22,176 nucleotides of DNA from Candidatus Hydrogenedentota bacterium (GTDB taxonomy: Bacteria > Hydrogenedentota > Hydrogenedentia > Hydrogenedentales > SLHB01): NCBI GenBank assembly GCA_007136375.1, contig SLHB01000121.1:1-22176 (forward strand), written 5' to 3'. The position numbers and the translations under genes were made by a program. Positions 7,304-15,169 of the stretch are shown piece by piece (the stretch's first letter is position 1; every line of letters starts with the position of its first letter). The notes under the pieces were generated by a model. It was given only the letters and a program-made list of their open reading frames with translations. It did not search any database and had not been told where the DNA came from.

Positions 7304-9639
7304 CGGCCCGCGGGATCCTTTGCTTGAGCTTTCTGCTGCTTCTCTTGGCGGCGCCCGCCGATACGGCGCAAGAGGACGATCAGTTCAATTTCGCGAACGG
7401 CCTGCTTGGCCGCGGACTTCATGAAGAGGCGGCCCAGGAGTACCGCGCCTACCTCCAAGAGTTTCCCAACGGGCGGCACGCCGCCCTGGCGCAATACCGG
7501 CTTGGCGAGGCCCTCTTCGCCACGGGGAATGAAGAAGAAGCCTTGCGGGCCTTCCAGGCGGCCATCGCCGCGCAACCGGAGCGGGACACCCGGGAACGGG
7601 CCCAGATGCGCCAGGGCGAGATTCAGTTCCGCCGCGGCATGCTGGCCGACGCGCTGTACGCCTTGGAGCCTCTCGCCGATCCGCAAACCAGCGCCGCCAT
7701 CCGCCCCCGGGCGCTCTACTTCCTTGGCCGCCTCTACCACAGCCGCGGACGCGCCGCGGACGCGCGCGACGCCTTAGAGACGCTCGTCCAGGATTACCCC
7801 GAGGACCGGCTCATCCCCTACGGACGATATCACCTCGGCCTTGTCCACGCCGGCGAGGACCGGTTCGAGGAAGCGGCTGGCGAGTTCCGCGTCGCGGCGG
7901 CCCTGTCGGAAGACGAGGTCCTAGCCGCACAATGCCGATTGCAGGCCGGGGAACTCTACGGGAAAGCGGGCCGGCACGAACTCGCCGCGGAATCCTTTGA
8001 GCGGGTGTTGACCGATTTCCCCGGAAGCCCGCACGTGGAACGGGCCGCGCTGGGGCTTGCCTTGGCGCGGCATCATCAGAGACGCCACGGCGACGCGGCG
8101 CGGGCGGCGCGGGAGTTCCTCGCAAACCATGGTGAATCCAGCCATGCGGCCGACGTCCGCCTGCTCCTCGCCCGGAGCCTGGAGGAAGACGGCGCGCGCG
8201 CGGCGGCCATAGCCGCTTACCAAGAACTCCACGAGCGCCATCCGGACTCGGAACAGGCCCGTGGCGTCCGTTACAGGCTGGGCTGGATGCTGTATCAAGA
8301 CGGCGACCCGGACGCCGCCATTCCTCACTTGGAAGCCGCGGCTGAGGATCCCGCCGCGGGCGAAAACGAGGCGGGCGAGGCCGCGTTTCTACTCGGCCTA
8401 ATTCTCGCGGAGGCCGGCGAATACGACGAGGCCGCCCGGCGCTTTCTGGCGGTCGCCGACGGACACGGCGGCAGCGAGTTTGCCGGGGAAGCCCTATTCA
8501 AGGCGGGGGAAAGCCAGGCCATGGCCGGACGGGAGGCCGCCGCCGCGGAGACCTTCGCCCGTTTCGCCGAGGCCCATCCCGATCATGCGCTGGCCGGACA
8601 GGCGCGGCTGCGCGCGGCGGAGACGGAATTCTTGGGCGGCGGCTTCGAGGCGGCCGCGGCCCACTACGAGGAAGTGCTAGCGGCCAACCCGGATGCCGAT
8701 GTGGAAGAGGAAGCGCTGTACCGCCTGGCGGCCGCCCGCCACAACCTCGGAGACGCAACGGCGAGCGCGCGGCGCTTCGAAGAACTCGTGGACCGCTACC
8801 CCGGCTCGCCCCATGCCGCCGAGGCGTGGCTGCGCATCGGCGACTACCGATTGGGCGATGGCGACGACAGCGCCGGCGCCGCAGCGGCCTATCAAGCAGC
8901 CGTGGACCTTGCTCCAGGCGGCCGTCAAGCCGCGCGCGCCCTCCAAGGCCTGGGACAGGCCCAATACGATAGCGGCGACCTTGAAGCGGCATCTGAAACG
9001 CTCCTGCGCGTCATCCGCGAGCATCCGAACGCGGAACTCACCGAGCAAACCTACGCCTGGCTTGGACAGCGTTTGCACAACGCGGAACGCTGGGAGGACG
9101 CGGCGCTGGTCTTCCAAACACTGCTGGACCGGGATCCGGTGTTCACGGACCGGCGCCGCATCGCTTACCTTTTGGCGGAGACTCAGGAGGCGATGGGCGA
9201 AACGACGGGGGCCCTTGAGCGTTACGAAGACGCCGCGGCGGGCGACGGTCCCGGCGAACCGGACGCCGCCGTTGGAGACTCTCGCCTGCGTATCGCCCGG
9301 CTTCTGGAGGAGGACGGAGACGCGGCGGAGGCGAAGGCCCGGTACCTGGAGGTGGCGCAATCGGACACGGGCGAAGCGGGCGCGCGGGCCCGGTTCCGGC
9401 TTGGCGAATTGCAGGCCGCCGATGGCGACTACGAGGAAGCCGCGCGCAACTTCATGCGGGTGGCCATACTCATCGCCCACGACGAGCTCACGCCAGAGGC
9501 CCTTTGGCGGGCCGGGCAGTCTTATGAAGAAGCCGGACTTCCCGAACGGGCGCGGGCGCCCTACGAGGAGTTGGTCCGCGACTTCCCGGACGGGGAGCGG
9601 ACGGACATGGCGCGAGAGCGGCTAGACGCCCTGCCCTGA
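7300..9639 (+). CDS. Exported tetratricopeptide-repeat protein, about 20 TPR units
   Basis: The protein has 779 residues. ATG 7300 overlaps the exbD stop by 4 nt and is followed directly by a signal peptide (MTARGILCLSFLLLLLAAPA), which makes the upstream in-frame extension unlikely. From about residue 25 to the end I count some 20 units of 36-39 residues with the pattern A..RLG......G...EAA..F..(V/A)....P.S. Units begin, for example, at HAALAQYRLG, AGEALFKAGE and TPEALWRAGQ. This is the periplasmic type seen in CpoB/YbgF, BamD and BatC-type proteins, which act as scaffolds. No enzyme domain is present. Composition is strongly acidic and Ala-rich. Its position between exbD and the VWA protein suggests it binds or stabilises that protein or a peptidoglycan-linked partner; this is inference. 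Confidence 0.88.
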   Translation: MTARGILCLSFLLLLLAAPADTAQEDDQFNFANGLLGRGLHEEAAQEYRAYLQEFPNGRHAALAQYRLGEALFATGNEEEALRAFQAAIAAQPERDTRERAQMRQGEIQFRRGMLADALYALEPLADPQTSAAIRPRALYFLGRLYHSRGRAADARDALETLVQDYPEDRLIPYGRYHLGLVHAGEDRFEEAAGEFRVAAALSEDEVLAAQCRLQAGELYGKAGRHELAAESFERVLTDFPGSPHVERAALGLALARHHQRRHGDAARAAREFLANHGESSHAADVRLLLARSLEEDGARAAAIAAYQELHERHPDSEQARGVRYRLGWMLYQDGDPDAAIPHLEAAAEDPAAGENEAGEAAFLLGLILAEAGEYDEAARRFLAVADGHGGSEFAGEALFKAGESQAMAGREAAAAETFARFAEAHPDHALAGQARLRAAETEFLGGGFEAAAAHYEEVLAANPDADVEEEALYRLAAARHNLGDATASARRFEELVDRYPGSPHAAEAWLRIGDYRLGDGDDSAGAAAAYQAAVDLAPGGRQAARALQGLGQAQYDSGDLEAASETLLRVIREHPNAELTEQTYAWLGQRLHNAERWEDAALVFQTLLDRDPVFTDRRRIAYLLAETQEAMGETTGALERYEDAAAGDGPGEPDAAVGDSRLRIARLLEEDGDAAEAKARYLEVAQSDTGEAGARARFRLGELQAADGDYEEAARNFMRVAILIAHDELTPEALWRAGQSYEEAGLPERARAPYEELVRDFPDGERTDMARERLDALP

Positions 9640-9649
9640 GGAGAAACCG

Positions 9650-11446
9650 ATGAACATGAACCGGAAGCGCATCCTCAAAATCTGCCTTGTCCTCTCGATC
9701 GCCGCCCACGCCCTGTTGCTCGCGCTGTCGCCGGGGGTGCGACTGTTGACCCGGCACGTTCCGAACGCCGAGACGGAACGCTTCCAGGTGACGCTGCGTG
9801 AAGACGAACCAGAACCGGCGGAGCTCATCGAGGCGCCGCCCGAAACGCCCGCCCCTTCGGAGCCCGAGCCCTTTGAAGCCCCCACCCGCCTGTTCGAGGA
9901 TGCGGGGTTCGGAAGCGAAGCAGAGGAAATCGACGCCGCGCCGGAGCCAACGAACTTGGCGTCCGTGGACGTGTCCGCGCCAGAGCCCAGCACGCCTTCC
10001 ATCCCCCTGGGTATGGAAGGCGAAACCTTCGAGCCAAACGCCGACGTGATGGACGCCGTGGACACCCGGCTCATCGAGATTGCCCAAGAAGACGCCCGCG
10101 TGGACTTAGAGGTGGACCGGCGGGCGGTGCGCCCTAGTACGGACCGCGTGCTGCCAGAAGACCTCACCCCCGTCATGCGGGGTCCAGGAGAATTCGCCGG
10201 CGAACCCATGTTCTTGAGCGCCGGGTCCGCGCCGCTTCCCGGGGGATTCGCCTTGGATGGAGACGTTCTGGACCGGCTCGCGCCTGGCGTTCCGGATGGC
10301 GCGGCCCTCGCGGAAAGCCTTCCCTCGAGCGTCGCCGAGCCCCAGGACTTGCCCTCGCTTCCGGCGGATCCGTCTCCTGGAGGCATGCCCCAGGAGACGG
10401 GACTCGGTGAAGACACAGGGTACGCGTTCTGGGACGATCTCCTGAACATCCGGATCGAAACCTACATCGCGCCAGACGACCCGGAGGGGTATTTTCGCCT
10501 GACCATCTCTCCACGCGCGGACAGCCGGATCGAGGCCCTGCCCAAGGACATTATGTTCGTGGTGGACGCCTCCCGGAGCATCCAGCAGCGGAAGATGGAC
10601 CAAGTTACGAGAGCCTTGCAAACGGCCGTCCGGAATCTCAGGCCGGAGGATCGCTTCAACGTAGTGCTCTTCCGGGACACCGCGAATCCCTTCCGCCCCT
10701 CCTTGACACAGGCGACGCCGGAAAACATCCAAGCGGCGGAACGGTTCCTGAACAACGTGGAAACCCATGGCTCTACCGACATCTACGAGGCCCTCCGGCA
10801 TGTCTTGGACACTTCGACCCGGGACGGGCTGCCCGCTATCGTAGTCCTTGTATCCGACGGCCACCCCACCGTGGGGATCGTGGATGCGCGCCTTCTCATC
10901 AACAGCGTCACGGGAGACAACCGGGATCGCAAGAGCGTGTTCGCCTTTGGGGGCGGCCAAGCCATCGACCGGCGCCTCCTCGACTTGTTGGCGTACCGGA
11001 ACCGCGGCAGCGTTCACACCGCGGCGAGCCTGAGCAACGTGGAATGGGAACTCGCGGCCTTTCTCACGGAACTGCAAGACCCGCTGCTCACAAATTTGGA
11101 AGCCGTGTACGGACGTTTGGACGCCAGCCGCATTTTCCCCCGGGAGTTGCCGGATTTCTTCATGGATCGGCCCATTACGATATACGGGCGCTTTGATCCG
11201 GCGGGCGACACCAGTTTCGTCCTCCGTTTGACGGGCCGGGCCGGGCCCGAGCGGAAAGCCGTCGTCTTTCAGGCGGACCTCGAAGACGCCCTCGTTGATG
11301 ATCCCACCATCGCCAGGGAATGGGGTTTTCGCAAGGCCTATCACCTCATCGGCGAGATCGCCGAAGTGGGCGAGGAGCCGCCCCTGCTTGCAGAGTTGCG
11401 CAGCGTCACCGAACGCTACGGCGTCCGCACCAGCTACAACCATTGA
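9650..11446 (+). CDS. TonB-like anchored von Willebrand A (VWA) domain protein
   Basis: The protein has 598 residues. GAGGAG (9638-9643) overlaps the stop of the TPR gene and lies 6 nt before ATG 9650. Residues 8-27 form one membrane helix, LVLSIAAHALLLAL, with Ser16 and His20 placed as in TonB. A Pro/Glu/Ala-rich, low-complexity periplasmic stretch (about 45-260) resembles the TonB/TolA spacer. The VWA domain (about 299-475) has a complete MIDAS: D306-A-S308-R-S310, T376 in GSTDIYEAL and D403 in VSDGHPT, so it should bind Mg2+/Mn2+. The tail (about 480-598, with AREWGFRKAYHLIGEI and ERYGVRTSY) resembles the region after VWA in bacterial inter-alpha-trypsin-inhibitor-type proteins. No TonB C-terminal domain is seen. 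As last gene of the exbB-exbD-TPR cluster it is the likely motor output. Function unknown. Confidence 0.88.
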   Translation: MNMNRKRILKICLVLSIAAHALLLALSPGVRLLTRHVPNAETERFQVTLREDEPEPAELIEAPPETPAPSEPEPFEAPTRLFEDAGFGSEAEEIDAAPEPTNLASVDVSAPEPSTPSIPLGMEGETFEPNADVMDAVDTRLIEIAQEDARVDLEVDRRAVRPSTDRVLPEDLTPVMRGPGEFAGEPMFLSAGSAPLPGGFALDGDVLDRLAPGVPDGAALAESLPSSVAEPQDLPSLPADPSPGGMPQETGLGEDTGYAFWDDLLNIRIETYIAPDDPEGYFRLTISPRADSRIEALPKDIMFVVDASRSIQQRKMDQVTRALQTAVRNLRPEDRFNVVLFRDTANPFRPSLTQATPENIQAAERFLNNVETHGSTDIYEALRHVLDTSTRDGLPAIVVLVSDGHPTVGIVDARLLINSVTGDNRDRKSVFAFGGGQAIDRRLLDLLAYRNRGSVHTAASLSNVEWELAAFLTELQDPLLTNLEAVYGRLDASRIFPRELPDFFMDRPITIYGRFDPAGDTSFVLRLTGRAGPERKAVVFQADLEDALVDDPTIAREWGFRKAYHLIGEIAEVGEEPPLLAELRSVTERYGVRTSYNH

Positions 11447-11449
11447 TGA

Positions 11450-11483
11450 AGCGCCCAGCGCCGCTGTGATACATTCGGGCGCT
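11450..11483 (+). terminator. Weak hairpin after the VWA gene
   Basis: AGCGCCC (11450-11456) and GGGCGCT (11477-11483) are perfect 7-bp inverted arms around a 20-nt loop, beginning 4 nt after the VWA stop codon. No T-run follows, so it is at best a weak or Rho-assisted terminator. Confidence 0.25.
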
Positions 11484-11595
11484 CAGGGATAGCGGCCGCG
11501 CCGGAACGATTCGAGACCAGCCGCGCCGGGCTCCGCCGCTTGCCTTCCGCGCAACCGAACACGCCACGCAGGTTGATAGAAAGGACTCCGTCACC

Positions 11596-13287
11596 GTGGA
11601 CGCGCCGGCCCAAAGCCTTGCCCGACCCATCCCGGCGGAGACGTGGATGCGCGCCTTGGACGGCGCCGCGCACGCCCCGCCCAAGGGGTGGCGCTCGATC
11701 TACGGGACGGCGCCCGAACTGCTCACTGATCGCACCGCCCTCGCGGCCACGGCGGTGAAGGCGTTTCGCGAGCGTTTCGGGAATGGGCCCGTCCATGTCC
11801 TCCGCGCGCCCGGCCGCGTGAACCTCCGGGGCATGCACGTGGACACGCACGGGGGTTGGCTGAATCTCATGACGCATCACCGGGAGGTGATCGCCGTGGC
11901 GGCCCCCCGAAACGACGCCCAGGCGCGCATCGTCAACGCCGAGCCCGGGTTCGCGCCCTTGGACGCGGACATCGCGGATCTCCGGGCCCGGCACGGACAG
12001 CCCGACGACTGGGACGCGCTCATCGCCTGTTCCGCGGCCGCCGCTGCCCGGCGGAATTGGCCAGGCGACTGGCGGCTCTACCTTCAAGGGGCTCTGCTCC
12101 GCGCCAGCTTCGATACGGAAGGCGAACTCGATGGCTTCGACGCCGTCATCGCGAGCGACCTGCCCCGGGGCGCGGCCTTGAGTTCCTCCCACGCATTGAG
12201 CGTGTTGATCTTGCTTACGGCGCTTCACTGCGACAACCGGGAATGGCCGCCCTTCACCCTCGCCCAAGCCGCCCGGGACGTGGAATGGTACGCGGGCGCC
12301 CGGACGGGTCTGGCGGATCAAACGGGCATCGTCCTCGGCCGGCAAGGCCACTTGCTAAGCACCGTCATCCATCCTGGCGCGCCTGAACCTCCAACGCTCC
12401 GGCACATTCCCTGGCCCGAAGGACTCCAAGTCATCGTGGCGGACTCGCGGACCACGCGAAGCCTGAGCGGCCCGGACCGGCTCGCCTACACGCGCAACCG
12501 CTTCGCCTATTCCCTCGCCCTGGACATCCTCCGCTACGAAATGCGGGAGGCCGGACTCCCTTCGAGCTTCACGGAGAACACGCGCTACCTGAGCGATCTA
12601 TCCCCGGGCCAACTCGAACCCTACGGCGGCGGCCAACGGCTACTGAGCCTGCTCAAGCGCGTGCCGGAAACGGCCTCTCTTCCGACCCTGCGCGAGCGCT
12701 ATGATCCACCAGAACTCGACATGCTGTATGACCGCTATTTCGGGGAATTGCCCGAGGCGCGGCGCCCCGCGGAGTTTGCGTTGCGCGGCCCCCTCCTCTT
12801 CGGCGTCGCCGAATCCGAGCGCGCCCGCCTCTTTGGCGAGCTCATCGAAACGGGCCGTTGGGAGGAAGCTGGCCGCCTGATGCTTGCGGGCCACAACGGC
12901 GACCGCCGCTACACGCCCCAGGGAAGCCGGTATCAACCCGATGTAAGCCGCGGGGCTCTGGACGCCTTGATACGGGACAATGCGCCCATACACGTCTGCC
13001 CAGGGGGATACGGCGCCAGCAGCGCCGCGTTGGACGGTCTCGTGGACGCGGCGATGGACGCGGGCAGCCTCGGCGCCAGCCTAACGGGAGCGGGAATCGC
13101 CGGCAGCATCACCGCCTTAGCGCCGGCGGAGACTGCCCCTGGCGTTGTCGCCGCGTTGCGCGGCTACCTCGCATCGGCCACCCACCAGGCGCGGTCGGGC
13201 GCCCCGGAGCCTCTGGCCGCGTCCGAAGCGGAAGCCGCCGTAACCATCAACACGCCCGTGTCCGGGGCGGGCGCGCTCATCCTGTGA
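11596..13287 (+). CDS. Galactokinase-like GHMP sugar kinase, long divergent form
   Basis: The protein has 563 residues from GTG 11596, with AAAGGA (11580-11585) 10 nt upstream; ATG 11647 is an alternative. The three GHMP motifs are present. Motif 1 is GRVNLRGMHVDTHGG (73-87), in place of the galactokinase GRVNLIGEHTDYNGG. Motif 2 is the ATP loop RGAALSSSHAL (191-201). Motif 3 is LTGAGIAGSITAL (about 495-507). Asp241 in GLADQTG matches the catalytic base. Met80 replaces the Glu that contacts the sugar in galactokinase, and Tyr is replaced in the same motif, so the substrate is probably not galactose; L-arabinose, a uronic acid or another sugar are possible. At 563 residues it is longer than the usual 350-420, with insertions between motifs 2 and 3. 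It lies 149 nt after the VWA gene, probably in its own unit. Confidence 0.8.
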   Translation: MDAPAQSLARPIPAETWMRALDGAAHAPPKGWRSIYGTAPELLTDRTALAATAVKAFRERFGNGPVHVLRAPGRVNLRGMHVDTHGGWLNLMTHHREVIAVAAPRNDAQARIVNAEPGFAPLDADIADLRARHGQPDDWDALIACSAAAAARRNWPGDWRLYLQGALLRASFDTEGELDGFDAVIASDLPRGAALSSSHALSVLILLTALHCDNREWPPFTLAQAARDVEWYAGARTGLADQTGIVLGRQGHLLSTVIHPGAPEPPTLRHIPWPEGLQVIVADSRTTRSLSGPDRLAYTRNRFAYSLALDILRYEMREAGLPSSFTENTRYLSDLSPGQLEPYGGGQRLLSLLKRVPETASLPTLRERYDPPELDMLYDRYFGELPEARRPAEFALRGPLLFGVAESERARLFGELIETGRWEEAGRLMLAGHNGDRRYTPQGSRYQPDVSRGALDALIRDNAPIHVCPGGYGASSAALDGLVDAAMDAGSLGASLTGAGIAGSITALAPAETAPGVVAALRGYLASATHQARSGAPEPLAASEAEAAVTINTPVSGAGALIL

Positions 13288-13290
13288 CAT

Positions 13291-13323
13291 CCTATTGACA
13301 ATCGATTCTCAATAGGATATCAT
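13291..13323 (+). promoter_or_regulatory. Promoter inside a 26-bp palindromic operator (Fur/Zur-type) for the metal-uptake genes
   Basis: The half-site CCTATTGACAATC (13291-13303) is followed directly by its near-exact inverse, GATTCTCAATAGG (13304-13316); 24 of 26 positions are symmetrical. A sigma70-type promoter overlaps it: TTGACA (13295-13300), a 17-nt spacer and TATCAT (13318-13323). Binding there would block RNA polymerase. The core TGANAAT...ATTNTCA resembles Fur-family boxes but has a two-base centre instead of one. Since the genes encode a zinc/manganese uptake system, Zur or a Mn-responsive Fur-family repressor is the likely ligand (inference). It starts 3 nt after the kinase stop codon. 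Confidence 0.75.
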
Positions 13324-13351
13324 TGTTCCTGAGAAGGGAGACATCAGGAAC

Positions 13352-14281
13352 ATGACAGACAACTACAGGCTCACCGGCGCCGCAACGGGATTGCCGCCGT
13401 GGCTGGCCCTGTGCATACTGACCTTAGTGGCGGCGGGCTGCGGCGGCTTCGCGGATGATGATGGCGCGCCCACCGTCTTCGTCAGCGTCCCGCCTCAGGC
13501 CTATCTTGCCGAGCGGATCGCTGGAGACCACGCCCGCGTGCGGGTGCTGCTGCCCCCGGGGGCGAATCACGAAACCTACAGCCCCCGTCCCTCGGAAATC
13601 CGGGGGCTCAGCCGGGCCGCGCTGTACGTCCGGACGGGCCTGCCCTTCGAAGAGGCGGCGTGGTCCCATATCCAGGAGACGAACCCTGGCATGAAGATCA
13701 TCGACGGCCGCGAGGGCGTGGAACTACGCTACATGAGCGCCGGCGAGGCGCACAACCACGGACATGATCATGGACACAACCACGGCGCGGGCGCGCCGGA
13801 CCCTCATATCTGGCTGGCGCCAGAGAACATGATGGCCCAGGCCCGGCAGATCCGTGACGCGCTTCGAGAACTGATGCCGGAACGCGCCGTGGAATTCGAG
13901 ACTAACGCCAACAGCCTGTTGGCCGAGCTTGAAGCCCTTGACAACGAACTCGCGGAGACCCTTGCCCCCTGCGAAGGGGAGACATTCTGGGTGTATCATC
14001 CCGCTTGGGGGTATTTCGCGGACGCCTACGGGCTGAAGCAGCAGGCGGTCGAGCAGGAGGGCAAGGAGCCTGGCGTGCATTCGGTGAGTCAACTGGTGCA
14101 ACAGGCGCGAGCCGACGGGGTTCGCAGAATTTTTGTCGAAAAACAGTACAGTACAGCCCGGGTTGAAGTAATCGCGGACGAAATTGGCGCCGAAGTGATC
14201 GCTCTCGATCCCCTGGCCCAGGATTATCCAGATAATCTCCGCCACGTCGCCGGGCTCATTCGCGAGGCGTTGACCCCATGA
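13352..14281 (+). CDS. znuA: Zinc/manganese ABC transporter substrate-binding lipoprotein (ZnuA-like)
   Basis: The protein has 309 residues; AAGGGAG (13334-13340) lies 11 nt before ATG 13352. The lipobox LVAAGC (25-30) predicts lipidation at Cys30 and anchoring on the periplasmic side. The metal-binding protein fold shows the expected ligands: His73 in ANHETYSP, His152 in DPHIWLAP, His216 in VYHPAWGYFA and Asp286 in ALDPLAQ. A His-rich loop, HNHGHDHGHNHG (134-145), lies between the first two, which is typical of zinc rather than manganese binders. GVHSVSQL and FVEKQYS are also family blocks. It captures Zn2+ and delivers it to the membrane permease. It is driven by the palindromic promoter just upstream and overlaps the ATPase gene by 4 nt. 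Confidence 0.93.
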   Translation: MTDNYRLTGAATGLPPWLALCILTLVAAGCGGFADDDGAPTVFVSVPPQAYLAERIAGDHARVRVLLPPGANHETYSPRPSEIRGLSRAALYVRTGLPFEEAAWSHIQETNPGMKIIDGREGVELRYMSAGEAHNHGHDHGHNHGAGAPDPHIWLAPENMMAQARQIRDALRELMPERAVEFETNANSLLAELEALDNELAETLAPCEGETFWVYHPAWGYFADAYGLKQQAVEQEGKEPGVHSVSQLVQQARADGVRRIFVEKQYSTARVEVIADEIGAEVIALDPLAQDYPDNLRHVAGLIREALTP

Positions 14282-15012
14282 GCCAAGCGGTTGTGGAAGC
14301 CGAAAACCTTTCCTTTCGCTACGGGGAAGTCCCTGTTCTCGAAGATGTCAGTCTCACCATCCACGAAGACGACTTTCTCGCCGTCATCGGGCCTAATGGC
14401 GGAGGGAAGACGACGCTTATCAAGCTCATTCTGGGCCTGCTCCAACCCGCCTCGGGGCGCGTGCGCGTGTTCGGCGCCGCTCCGGAGAAGACGCGCCGTC
14501 ACATTGGCTACATCCCCCAATACGCCCAGTTCGAGCAAAACTTCCCCGTAACCGTGGAGCAAGTGGCGCTCATGGGACGGCTCGGTCACACGCCCATGGG
14601 ACGGCGCTATCGGGACGACGACCGGGAAGAAGCGCGCCGCGCCTTGGAGCGCGTCGACATGGCTCACCTGGCGAAGCGGCAAATCGGAGGCCTGTCCGGC
14701 GGCGAGCGCCAGCGCATGCTCGCCGCGCGGGCATTGGCGAGCGATCCGCGCATGCTCGTGATGGACGAGCCGACGGCGAGCGTTGACAGCCGCGTCGAGG
14801 AGAACTTCTACGAGTTGCTCCGCGACCTAAACCGGGACATCCCCATAGTTCTTGTGTCTCATGACCTTGGTTTTGTGTCGGCCTACGTGAATCGCGTGGC
14901 GTGTCTGAACCGGCGCCTCGTGGTGAGCAGCGCGGAGAACGTGCAGGCCCAGGATCTGGAAGCCATGTACGGCGCGCCCGTCAAGATGTGGTCGCACAGT
15001 TGCGAACTCTGA
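14278..15012 (+). CDS. znuC: Zinc/manganese ABC transporter ATP-binding protein (ZnuC-like)
   Basis: The protein has 244 residues; ATGA overlaps the end of znuA. All nucleotide-binding blocks are intact: Walker A GPNGGGKTT (38-46), Q-loop Gln81 in YIPQYAQFEQNFPVT, signature LSGGERQR (139-146), Walker B MLVMDEPTAS (159-168) and the switch His195 in VSHD. The C-terminus (MYGAPVKMWSHSCEL) matches the metal-transport subfamily, whose tails often hold His/Cys. It powers uptake through a permease. The permease gene that usually follows is not here: the next features are a hairpin, a tRNA on the other strand and the end of ftsZ. Confidence 0.93.
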   Translation: MSQAVVEAENLSFRYGEVPVLEDVSLTIHEDDFLAVIGPNGGGKTTLIKLILGLLQPASGRVRVFGAAPEKTRRHIGYIPQYAQFEQNFPVTVEQVALMGRLGHTPMGRRYRDDDREEARRALERVDMAHLAKRQIGGLSGGERQRMLAARALASDPRMLVMDEPTASVDSRVEENFYELLRDLNRDIPIVLVSHDLGFVSAYVNRVACLNRRLVVSSAENVQAQDLEAMYGAPVKMWSHSCEL

Positions 15013-15024
15013 GGGGGAAGGGGG

Positions 15025-15041
15025 TGGCGCGCAACGCGCCA
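15025..15041. terminator. Bidirectional hairpin between znuC and tRNA-Arg
   Basis: TGGCGCG and CGCGCCA form a perfect 7-bp stem around a 3-nt loop, 12 nt after the znuC stop and 14 nt past the tRNA 3' end on the opposite strand. It is GC-rich and has no clear T-run on either side, so it may need Rho, but its placement fits both convergent units. Confidence 0.5.
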
Positions 15042-15055
15042 GCGTTGAAAGAAAG

Positions 15056-15127
15056 CGCCCCGAACAGGAATCGAACCTGTATCTAATCCTTAGGAGGGAT
15101 TCGTTCTATCCATTGAACTATCGGGGC
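15056..15127 (-). tRNA. tRNA-Arg (anticodon CCT)
   Basis: The minus strand folds into a full cloverleaf of 72 nt. The acceptor is GCCCCGA pairing with TCGGGGC (7 bp). The D stem is GTTC/GAAC. The anticodon stem AATCC/GGATT holds the loop CTCCTAA, so the anticodon is CCT and reads AGG. The T arm is ACAGG-TTCGATT-CCTGT. The discriminator base is G at 15056. The CCA end is not encoded and must be added. No integrase or attachment-site repeat is seen next to it. Confidence 0.95.
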
Positions 15128-15139
15128 GTGTCGGCTCCA

Positions 15140-15169
15140 AGTGTACTCGAGGGCGCGCTCCGGGGGCAA
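15140..15169 (-). promoter_or_regulatory. Likely promoter of tRNA-Arg
   Basis: On the minus strand TTGCCC (15164-15169) and TACACT (15140-15145) are 18 nt apart, and TACACT ends 12 nt before the mature tRNA 5' end. Matches are 4 of 6 in each box. The same -35 hexamer, TTGCCC, occurs before the TerB-like gene. Confidence 0.45.

Noticed and set aside
10106..11443. 445-codon open frame antisense to the VWA gene
   Set aside because: The opposite strand encodes an intact MIDAS and a TonB-like anchor. The antisense product has no family features and arises from the high GC content.
13750..13790. Repetitive CAC/CAT-rich stretch that might suggest a DNA repeat array
   Set aside because: It is the in-frame His-rich loop of ZnuA, a normal family feature. 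There are no spacers and it is no CRISPR.
15056..15127. tRNA gene as an integration site for a genomic island
   Set aside because: No integrase and no repeat of the tRNA 3' end is found within the window. Flanking genes are ordinary chromosomal genes.
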